Shown here piece by piece: positions 46,301 to 58,300 of a DNA stretch of 64,000 nt. Source of the stretch: Gibbula magus (Eukaryota; Mollusca; Gastropoda; Trochida; Trochidae); the NCBI GenBank assembly GCA_936450465.1, contig OW388302.1:12549530-12613529 (forward strand), written 5' to 3'. The position numbers and the translations under genes were made by a program. The notes under the pieces were generated by a model. The model was not told the origin of the DNA, searched no databases, and saw only the letters and a program-made list of their open reading frames with translations. Each line of letters begins with the position of its first letter. Position 1 is the stretch's first letter.

Positions 46301-49300
46301 GGTTGCACTTTGCGCTACGAGGTGGGAGGGAACACAGAGCGCTTAGACTATTCTCAAAACCGCAGATCACTGGCCCCCACACTGACCATGAGGGTCGAAG
46401 GTTTCTTCTGTACACAGAAGACGCATCGAAGACTAATCAAGATGGTCTGAAAAACAGGCAGATGTTGCCGAAAGAAGTACGATCCTACGAAAACACTGAC
46501 TACCCAAAAAGATGCTTTGTTTGTATCTTTGAAAAGTACAGATCTTGTGGTAAGTGTAATAAACATATTGTCCTAATAACCTTATGTAACACGATGTCTG
46601 AATTACTCAAACCTAATTTTCAAAATGTTTGAAATATATTGTATACCAACTGATTCCATGCATTGTTGCAAATAGAGAACTAATACAACTATCAATTCCT
46701 TTGTTTTCTCTAGCAAAGCTGGTCAACATACAGATTACTTCTACTTTACACCAAAAAGGACAAGAACACATGAAAATGGATGGTATGCTTGAAATGCTGT
46801 CGGTCACAATACTCTACAGGCTACTGTTATGAGACAGTGCAAGCCAGCTGGTATTGAGGGAACCAAGACTAATCATTCCCTAAGTGCCACGGCAGCCACT
46901 CGCCTGTATCAAGCCGATGTGGATGAACAGATGATATGCGAAATTACTGGTATGTCTATGTACACTGTATTTTAGTCATTTTACTAGAAAGACATTTCAT
47001 CATAGGGATCGAATCTATGATCTGAGTTTTAATGTAATTGGAACAATATTTTCAAATGCATTTTTACATGTTTAAGTTTATATTAGTTTTGTTTTCTGTT
47101 TATGTAAATTCTTATAAACATTCTTTCATGTCACCGGAGCGATGCGGTTAGGAACTACAAGAGAACCTCAGACAATCAGAAAGCAACTGTCTCTGAGATC
47201 CTCAGTGTGGCAAAAAGGTTCCAGCCGTCACCACCAGCTGATCCGTCACCACCAGCTGATCTTTTTAAAGCCGAGCAAATGACTGACAAACCAAAGTCTT
47301 CAGTCATTTCCAATTCCAACTTCTAATGTCAAAAGAGATGTGAATAAATAATTGAGACATGTTTTGTTGTTATTTCAATATTAAGTAGTTTATAAGGTAT
47401 TCTTCGGGTTAAAGACAGGGCTTTCTGTTAAAAAATCCCTTGGATTTCTTGTGGAATGACCGGGGCTTACCCCAGGAATGCCCAGGAAGTAACTATTCCA
47501 GTTTAGTCCAGGAAAGAAATACCCGAGAACACAATAGAGTGACGTCACTGGAGGTTTTATAAGGTGTGTGTAAATATAAATGTAAATAAAAGTAGTATAC
47601 ACGTATACTCTTAAATTGTCAATTTGTGTTATGTATTTCCCCTAATCATATTCTAACTAGATGGAAATCATGTGTGCATCTTTTGCACTCATGGTCCTTT
47701 AGATTAACGATCACTGATTTCTCTACTTTATATAATGATTTGTTTTGTTTTGTCAATTACAGAAACTGTCCGGAATCAGATTGTGGATCTCCGGAGTAAG
47801 TGACATTAACTTTACCTCCCGTTTCTGTAATACACTGGAACTTATATGCTACACACGTGTGGTGAGAGTTAGTGACATTAACTTTACCTCCCGTTTCTGT
47901 AATACACTGGAACTTATATTCTACACGTGAATGGAAAGATAGTCCGGTTGCCAAATCCCTGACTTTTGGACAACCTTGCATTGCGGAATGTACAAAGGTT
48001 TTTTTCTGTTTCTATACCTCTGTAATGTGCTCTTCAAGAATCTGAATGATGCCACTCTGTCATCATTGGGCAAGTCGCACAATATGCAAATAAAGCCCGC
48101 CATTACTGAAAATCTTGTTTTCGTCAATATCGCAGTAACTATGCAAGATATCAAATAAATATTGGTGACCATCCCCATGTTTAGAGAGGTAATGAACCAG
48201 ATTAAACATGTTCAGTAAATATCACAACAATATTTTATGCTTGTTTTGTCAGGTTCTGAACCAAGTGGATAGTTAAATTCTAACTGATCCGAGCATCTTT
48301 TGTCATTAACAGAAGGGCTTTAAAGTTCTCTGAAACTTTCGTCCCTGACATCATGTTTGCCACACCTCCAACATACGATTTCATGATATCCTCAAGTTCA
48401 CTGTCTGTCATCAGTACGCCAACAGAGCCAATAAAAATCATGAGAATGTGCATGCCCGAGAAGTTCGGTATAAAATCCGAGAATAACATTTGATAAACCT
48501 ATTTCACATTGACTGCAGCTATATAGAGCTACTGCTCATTTGTCAAAACAGTAATGTCCAGTCCACATTCCTCCGTTAGACGTTCAACATAGAGTCCGGT
48601 TGGGCTGGATTCACGCCAATCAATGGCAGATACACGGCCTTTGTCGCTGGTTTCACACTCTGCTCTCTACACAACTTGGTGTCGAAGCCACCGAACTCGA
48701 TAGGGTTTGTCCTTGTGGCAACATAGTTAAAGAACTCGTAGTCCAAATGAAAGGCCCTTTCTGGATCGCCCATTATTCGAAACGGTAAAACAGAACGATC
48801 CACTTAACTTGAAGGCAGGTCTGGCTTTTTAGGAACAAGGTTTCTCTTCTCTCTATCTGTTCTGCCCTTTCGTCCATCCTTGTGCGGCGAAAGGTCTGGG
48901 CATTAGCACGGTATGGCACCATGCATCTTTCCCAAACCCGTCTGCAACTGTTAATAGCATTGCGAGAAAGTGTGTACAGAAGAGTCGATTCTGTAATGAA
49001 AACTATACATCAAAATTGTGAGATAAGCTGAACAAGTCTTCAGCATTGACATACCCTCTTAACACTGCATTGCCTACAGTGATAGTAGCCTTAGTTTAAA
49101 TATTCAGCACAAATTATGTTGTGATCTTTACTGAAAAAGAATAATCTGATTAATTATCCCTCTTAACATGGGGATATACACCAAAATTATTTTGATGTCA
49201 GGCACAGCTACTGAGACATTGACGAATACGATATTTTGAGTAATGGTGGCCTTACTTTGCATATTCAGCATAAATATTGTTGTGATTTTAACTGAAAAGG

Positions 49301-52300
49301 CTTAATCTGATTCATTACCCCTCTACACATGGGGATATACACCAAACTGTATTTGATATCTTGCATAGTTACTGAGACATTGTTGAAAACAATATTTTCA
49401 GTAATGGCGGTCTTAATTTGCATATTGTGCGGATTGCCCGATGATGACAGAGTGGCATCATTAGGATTCTTGAAGAGCACACCTCAGAGGTATAGAAACA
49501 GCAAAAAAACTTTGTACATACCACAATGCACACTTCCCTGCCCCCGGACTAAGAGTATTTCAGCATGATGCCATATGGGTGAAAAAGTGTGTCTGAAACC
49601 TGTTTATACACTCATGATTCCAAGTGCATGAGGGGCGTAAGGTGTTGAAATGGAATTTTGGTGTATGCAAAGACAACGATTTTTATGGATGATCTACTTC
49701 TTTATTTTACAATGGCGACGTTTCGGTTTAGACCCCAAGATCATTATCAAGCTTGATAATGTATTAGGATCTATACCGAAACGTTCCCGTTGTAAAATAA
49801 ACAAGTTGATCATTCATAAATTTGTTTGTCTTTCCACTCATAATACATTGAGCTAATTAAGAATTGATAAGTTCACTTTATATAAAATAATAATATTATG
49901 AAGAGATGAAGAACTATTCTGCAATTCTAAACACATACATTTTGAATTTGTTTGACATTTGTATAAGTTGGTTTCATTACATTTAATGCTTACTTAGCAA
50001 TTACGAACAACAGAATTAACAATAGTGTTGGCTTTGTCGCTAATCATTTAAAATTTGTGCTTCTCTGTTTTTGGTTGAATAATTGTGAAATTATTAATAA
50101 AATGGTTTCACTTTGCAGGAGGAACACAACATAAAATCGATTCCCTGACCTCTGATATGATCCACGTATCCGCTGTAGACACAATCGTTGGTATGCTGCA
50201 GAGTGGGAGGAACTGGGTGACTATAACAGGTAATGCTGGAGATGGGAAGACAACTCTTGGGTACCTGGTGCTCAAACAACTTCGTGCAACGATGAGTGTA
50301 TACAACATTGAAGAGCCTGAAGAATGCAAACTACTGTTAAGGCTGAATGAAAACCGTGTAATAATGTTTGATGACAGATTCGGAGCTTTCACTTCAGACC
50401 AGGTCTTGATTGATAAGTGGAAAACTGTGATGAACGATATTCATAAGCAATTCACTCTTAATGGAAACAAAACAAAAGTCATATTTATCAGCAGGAAGAA
50501 CGTGGTGAATGAAGCCCTGGTATTCATGGGACATTTCAAAGATACCATTCTGGATTCTGAAAATGTTGTTGACTTAAGCTTGTTGAAAATCAAAGGTGAA
50601 AGACTTGAAATACTTGATTACTACCTGAAACAAGGTACACTGAAAATAAGTACAGAAGTTAAACAGAGAGTAGCTGACCTTGACATTGCTCACGGTTTTC
50701 CCCACTGCAGCATGATGTACCCGAAACTGAAAGCTAAGAAGCTCGACCTTGACATTGAGGAGTTCTTCAATACACCACTGAAGTTTCTTGATGTTACAAC
50801 GTCATATTTGTACAACGAGAAATGTAAAGATCTGTTTGAACTGATGATAAAGAACAATGGCAGGTTTAATGCTTATTCAGTTGAGGATGATAAGCGGCGG
50901 TCAGATTTACTAAAAGTTGAACGTGAGCAGGACGGCAGCTACATCACTGTTTGGAAGAATGGAGTTTGCGAGTTTGCTCATCCGTCCATCTATGAGAGTG
51001 TACTTAGTGTCATCTGTGAAACAGACCCATTGTTTTGTGTGAAATATGCCACTCTCTCCGTGATTAGACAGAAACTTATTCTCACATCAGACGAAAAACT
51101 GAAGTCGCCTACACAAATCAATGTGAAACCAGTTGAACCAGTTTTGAAAGCTTTTGTCAAGAGATTCCATCCAGAGGTTCTGCAGGGAGACTATAACGTG
51201 TTTAGACACACATTCTGTGAGAACGAGGACTTCTGTAAGGAACTGGTGGAGTGTTGTGTGTTTGTTGATCTTGCTGCTCCTCAGCAGGTGAGTTGCAACT
51301 GGTGATGGTTTTGATATATATATTTATTACTCAACCGTGGTGAGATCACTCATTAGATAACAATGAGTTGGTTACACACATGTGTGATACCATCGCATGC
51401 TGCCGTAAAGTCACAATCGATGTGTGACGTCATAGTCGTTTTTGTTGATGTCACAATGATAGCCGCAATACTGCAATAGCGGGTGACCTATTTGCATGTA
51501 AGCGTCACTAAAAACGATTTTATTGCAATTCAGCGTTATTTACATCATTAAGTAATAAATAAAATACTAAACTCTGTCCCGTTTGATAACATGTTATGAA
51601 AGTCGTGAATGGCATCGGTATTTAACTCGCTTTCGCTCGTTAAAATACCAAACCATCCACTCGTTTAATAAACATGTTATCAAACCGGACCTCGTTTAGT
51701 ATTCTATATATATTCGACCTTTCAGCAGAAAAGCATTAAGATTGTATCAACATACAGAATTTTTTTTTTTTTACATTTTTTACATTTGGATTTAATAATG
51801 TTTAAGACAATATTTGGTAAAGAGATCACATATTCCTAGATAATCATCATATATTTCTGGAATTCTTCCAAATAATATATCAGCAGGACGAGACAAATAA
51901 AGTATTAGTAAAGGACTTCATATCACTGTATGCTTTCAGAAATATCCTGACATTAACCCTTCCTTCCAGGATGGTTCAAAACAATTCATCAACCAACCAG
52001 GAGAGGATGGAGAAACCATGTTGTGGACAGCTCTGAAGAGTGGACGTATGACAGCTGTGCAGTCTTTAGTGAAGGCTGGAGCTGATGTGAACATACAGAA
52101 TGAGAGAGGGAGAACACCATTGCACTTTCTTTTGCAACTCCAACACTCTCCTGCTGCTGATGATGACCAACAGCGAATGGTTATCGACACTGTACGAGTG
52201 ATTATCACTGAAGGAAGAGGGGATGTTAACATATGCGATCAGTATGGACAGACACCACTGCATTTTCTCGGCCATGTCCAGAACTCTATTACCGTTGATG

Positions 52301-55300
52301 ACATGAACACTTTGCGGACAATCATCACAGAAGTAGGAGGTGATCTTAATATTTGTGATGAGTATGGACACACACCTCTTCACTATCTGACCAAATACCG
52401 ACAATTCACTGCAGAGGAAATTAAGTGGATTATCACAGACGGTAAAGGTGATCTCAACCACTGTGAGCAGAATAAGTGTACCCCTCTACACTATCTGTGT
52501 GCACACTCAAGCCTGCAACTGGACACTGTAGATCTGGTGATCAGTGAAGGGAAAGGTGACTTCAATAAAGCTGATGAATATGGATCTACACCACTCTTTT
52601 ATCTATGTGACAATGAAAACTTTGAATTTGATGTAGTCCGTAGAATTGTCAAAAACGCAAAGGGAGACATCAACAAGCAAGATGACAATGGAATAACACC
52701 ACTCCATGTTGTTTGCAAGGGATCACATCAGATAAAGGATATTCTGACATTGATCCATCAGGGAGTCAAGGCCGACATGTTCGGAAACACACCACTCCAC
52801 TTCCTGTGCAGGAGGCGAGGAATCAATGTTGAGGTATTACAACAACAGCTGAAGCAGATCCTTGAAGACGTCACAAAGACACAAAACTCCCTCGGATACA
52901 CACCCTTGGACTACCTCACTGACCAAGGTAATATTCTGTTATCTAGTAAAGCATATTGTAACACCTATTCGCATATATTTATTTCCACAAGACAATCATA
53001 CAATCACAGGTTACATATCATAAGGGTTTTATGAATTCAACTCATCTTATATAGAGCTTATTGGAAGCTTTATTAACTATCGGGTTGATCACCATGTATA
53101 TGTGTAACAGCTTCCCCTGAGATATACGTATACATATCGAGCTGGTCCTACATATGTTCAGTCCGGTTCATGTCTGAACTTGCAAGCCACCCTAATACAC
53201 ATTCATGTTATTCATAGTTATTATAGTCCTATGTCAGGTCGGAGGTCTCGTGTTGTCATGTTGAATGACAATACTATGTGGAGGTTGTTAAACGAATGCA
53301 AGGATCCCTCCCCTGTACATATGCACATTGAAGTTGTTATGACTGATATCTAGTCTAGTTTTCCATTCTCCCTTCCCTCACCATAAGGCCACTCTGCCGT
53401 ACGCTTGAACTTACCGTACACAGTTAGGAACTAAGCGTTCCCCATCCCGTCTCGGCTGCAACATCAGTTCTCAATATATATCTGCTTCCATCTGAAAGAG
53501 GAGATCGGGTCCTACTTGTCTTGCCCACTTCAATCTGTTTACCGACGTTAGTGCCTCCCCACAATATGAATGGTATGCTCCATTCCACTGCTCCAACAGT
53601 CTTTTTGTGACTGTCTATCGACTGATACGATGTCCGAGCGCCGTTACTGCCACGGCGTGTAGTCACCAAGGATTTCCTACTTGCTGTCTGACCTGCCTGC
53701 AGTAGACATATAACATCATTCTACGTGCATTTTGTAGAGCACATGTTGGTAAATAAATTAGACTATGTCACCTTTGGGAAGTCTTTTTATTTTATTGGTT
53801 CGATCCTTACAATCTTGCTGACATTCTCTTATGACCAGATGACCAGCTGCCCTGGAGAGACGGACTGATACAGAGATCACCAGCTGACCTGGTCCTGTGT
53901 AGTTTCAACCTTGAGGACAGGAGGATCGTCGTGCTGGGTAGATAATTTACTTAGTTAATATAACTGATAGCATCATCATCAAATTCTAATGCTGGGTAAA
54001 TCATGTACTTACAGTTAGCATAATTGGGATCAACATCTTCATGCTCAGCCACAATATCAATACCATAAGCAACAAATGTATAGGCAATAGCTTAAACATT
54101 ATCAGAACCATAGTACTGATAACTGTTCGTAGTATCAAGATGTAAATACATGTTGATCAGTCGATAAGTTACCATGTACGATTATGTTTGACAGGAGATA
54201 TGTCTTCAGTAAGATCAAGTGATATCGCTTTGGAGATTTATCGTTTTGACAGTATATGGTGCACATTTCTCTGCTGTCATCAACTACCTGACATCAGTGT
54301 TGCATCAGATAGCTGTGAATCACAATGCTATGAAGCCAAACTCCTGATGACAACACACTGTCATGACGTCATAAGCATGACGGGACAATGATGTGACATC
54401 ATCACATTTGAGTTCAAAGAACAGCGCGGTTCATCCACATATGTACAATCCATTGGTTGGGAATACTTGTTGTGGTAGGTGTGATAGATGTGTAGTGTTT
54501 GTACATGCGACTATGAAGATGACATAAGCAGTCAAGTCGGATATATCTAGCCTGGAGTCATACTGAAGTCAGACAGTACCTTAGATAAAAACCTGTGTCA
54601 TAAATGTGGTATGTGCACATAACAGTGATTGTTGCAAATTATAGGTAGGCCGTCTGGTTCTAAAGCTTTTAGTTTGTCTAGGAGAGCAACATACATGATG
54701 GTTGAGCACGGTTGAGGAATATTGTTTAACATCACATTAAACTATGACTGTCGTTACGCATGAATGCTTTCAGAAGTTATAATAGCTAATCAGTATGTAA
54801 GTCATCTAAAAACATTGTTTTGTTATGGATAATTTACGAATGCTTCATGTGATATATGATGTGTTATCCCATATATTTACTTGCAACCAATCTGCATCGA
54901 GGTTCCGTCGAGAATGCTAAAAGAATGGCTTCATTGGCTTAGTGTCTATTCAACAGCAAACCAGACACTATCTTGTTGTAATGTCAATTCAAAAGAGGAA
55001 TTGTCATGAGTAAAAACGAGGAAATTAGCTAAGTGCAATTAGGTTCACAAAAGGATACATTATGGAAGTGTTTTTAATCCCAAGTCAGGGATCTGTGGAC
55101 TAAGGAGTCCTGAAAGCCGTTATAAAGAGAAGTGTATGTTTATCCCAAGTCAGGGATCTGTGGACTAAGGAGTCCTGATAGCCGTTATGAAGAGAAGTGT
55201 ATGTTTATCCCAAGTCAGGGATCTGTGGACTAAGGAGTCCTGATAGCCGTTATGAAGAGAAGTGTATGTTTATCCCAAGTCAGGGATCTGTGGACTAAGG

Positions 55301-58300
55301 AGTCGTGATAGCCGTTATGAAGAGAAGTGTATGTTTATCCCAAGTCAGGGATCTGTGGACTAAGGAGTCCATATAGCCGTTATGAAGAGAAGTGTATGTT
55401 TATCCCAAGTCAGGGATCTGTGGACTAAGGAGTCGTGATAGCCGTTATGAAGAGAAGTGTATGTTTATCCCAAGTCAGGTATCTGTGGACCAAGGAGTCC
55501 TGATAGCCGTTATGAAGAGAAGTGTATGTTTATCCCAAGTCAGGGATCAGTGGACTAAGGAGTCCTGATAGCCGTTATGAAGAGAAGTGTATGTTTATCC
55601 CAAGTCAGGGATCTGTGGACTAAGGAGTCCTGATAGCCGTTATGAAGAGAAGTGTATGTTTATCCCAAGTCAGGGATCAGTGGACTAAGGAGTCCTGATA
55701 GCCGTTATGAAGAGAAGTGTATGTTTATCCCAAGTCAGGGATCTGTGGACTAAGGAGTCCTGATAGCCGTTATGAAGAGAAAACTTTAATTATGATCGTT
55801 GCCACGGACAACAAGATGGAAGTGGGATGTACATATCAACGGCCATGTTTTTGTCCGAAGACATTTTGTCCGACCAATTGCAGAAAAATATTCAACAATT
55901 AGTTTAAACTGTGCACATTATTTGACCCAATTACGTACGAAACAAGCATTGTTGACTTACAAATCGATTTTGAGAATTATCCAATTATACAAACGTTTTG
56001 CTCAAATATTCTATTGTTATAGAACCCAGAGAAGTGGGTTGGAGAATGACGCAATTTTGTGATATTTTCATAAGGTGTTCAAGCCGTGAATTGAATGAGA
56101 ACATATATTCAATAAGCAAGACGATCTGATGTTGTAGCTGTCAAGGAAAGACGTATCAAAGAAACTTACTACTTATATTCGTTGTATTGTGAAAGTTGAT
56201 AAAGGATAAGATCGATATCGTTCGAACGGCTTTGACCCAAAAGTAAAGAACTGAAATGTTTTAAGTTCTCTAACGTACAACTCTGCTTAATGACAAGAAA
56301 AAAACGCAATTGAATAAGCAGACAACGTGAATAAATAAGGCAGCATAAACATAATATGTATTGATAAACTGTACTGAAAACTCCGCAAACCGTGTACATC
56401 ATAAGTATGGCCATTATTGGAGACCTACTTTTGACGCAAGCTGTTAACTATGGCAGCAGGATACATGCATGTTTTACACGTTGAGACTCACGGGCTAAGT
56501 TAGAAAAATTGTGAAAACAAATTTTTTTACTTTATCACCCATAACTGTATTTCACAGGGTACCCCGTCCTTGTAAGATCAAACACTATCAGTTTGACAAT
56601 ACAATTTGCACAGTACATGTCATGATCAACTAGATGACATTATGCTGCAAAAAAAGAAGAAACTATCGATTACTAATTCACCACGTAGCTGGGAAGGCTT
56701 GCAGTTGCAATGAAGTTTAATTGTTTTGTTTGAAGGCAGTGATGGCTCAGGCTGGAGTTTAAAAACTATATCAGATGATTTCGAGTTTAGGATTGGTACG
56801 TGAGTACTTAGTAAGCAACGTCACTCGCTATGTGTATTGAGAGTACACCTCCGTTATATATGATAGAACAACACAATTCTCTTTATCTTTAAAGGATAGA
56901 TGAAATGCATTTTTCTCAAGAATGACAGATGATTACCTCTACGTATATTGTATATCGGAATCAATTGAGCATAAAATCGAGACAATATACACTTGCAATT
57001 GATAATTAATTCACCCATTTTAACACTATCGCAATTTGTTCGGCGAAACCTTTTGAAAATGCTCACTGAGGCGTGACTTTGATAAGCGATAGACGGGGCG
57101 GCTAGATAGCTTCTCCGCCGATGTCTCGTTAATTAATTAATGATAATTATCACTGCCGCTAAATGAATTTATGAGGTGTATTACATCGCCAAAAAGACAT
57201 GTTTATGTAATAATTGTGTAATTGTCATCTGCGGAATTACCTAGTTGGATATCTACACATTCGATATATGGGAAATTTAAGTTGGTTTATTGAAGATATC
57301 TTTGTGAAATTAACAATCAAAATGTTGCGAAATTACGTTGAATTGTGACTATCGCTGAAAATCAAATTCCTCCACATACGTCACAGAAGTCATCCCTTCA
57401 CGGGTCACACCCCCGCAGACTTTCATTCTGGTCGCCGGGGCTAAATCAGGCGGTTTTTTAAAAAGCCGTATATAAGTAATTTATGGACCGATTTCAGAAA
57501 TTTAAAATCGAGCAATTGTCAAATTGAAATCCCATTTTATTGAATCCGATTTGGACCATATGTCATTTCATCCATCCTTTAAAATATTCAAGTTTTTACT
57601 TTAATTAAGTGTGAGGATAAAGGGGAAATAACAACCACCTCGCTCCGGTTTGTGGCAGATTATCTGTCTCTCGTTATATTAATTACATAACTTTCTGACT
57701 ATTGCTTGAGAACTACTCATCGTGCAACTCACTATTTGACATTTTACAGTGGTCGTTCATTAATATTTGTAACACTAACAAGACTACATTCATGATCGGA
57801 AGAAATTGCTTACAAATAAATTCCTATTTTTCTCATTTTCACACTTTTTGACATAGGTGTATGCAATTTAAATACACGAAGCATGGCGAATTAAATTAAA
57901 TTTATTTCATTGATTCAAAGATCACACGCACTAAAGATAAGTAATGTCCATGAGAGTAGAAGAAAGTAGAAGTAGGTTAATGTGACCGGGATACCATGGA
58001 AATATACAAAGTTTGAATTGAGGGAACTCGCAAAATGTGATTTACAGTTCCTTGGAAACGACTAAAAATTCAAAAGAAGTTGAAAATCCGAAAAAGTCAC
58101 ATCTACATGTGATGACTGTTCCCCTAGTCTAACACTTAGACTCTGAAAAAAAATATTGAAAAGGAGCCTTTTTTCTGAAAATGCTATTTCTCCTTACATT
58201 CTGTTTTTCAATATTTGATAAAATTGTGATATTTTCAGAATAAATTCCTTTTTTCAGAGTCTGAGTGTAAGACTTACTGTTTCCCGTATCAAGTCTCATT

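Larger units (their letters stand above)
43852..47330 (+). pseudogene. Crypton-type tyrosine recombinase (DUF3504/KIAA1958-like), multi-exon, decayed
   Basis: Coding parts: 43852-44240 plus 45625-45885 (one exon split by an LTR element), 46301-46549, 46719-46949, and about 47133-47325. The N-terminal part has VPKTTRYKNEWALSTFKRW and FLFEARKLDGKQYTA. After the insertion come GLGNSARKKTETI and LHFALRGGREHRALRLF. The third coding exon has KTNHSLSATAATRLYQADVD; the last has VRNYKR with the presumed catalytic Tyr. Damage: TAG at 44131, the 1.4-kb insertion at 44241, TGA at 46790, Ser for the usual Arg after NHSL (46883-46885), and a lost acceptor (CAT where CAG is expected) before 47133. Introns at consistent phase show it is not a processed copy. 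It lies in gene B intron 7, same strand. Confidence 0.85.

Noticed and set aside
53424..53669. 81-codon minus frame in intron 9
   Set aside because: No recognisable domain and no splice context; the base composition alone explains it.
54188..54391. Possible extra gene B exon
   Set aside because: The sequence belongs to a dispersed repeat also found at 21786 and 56540.
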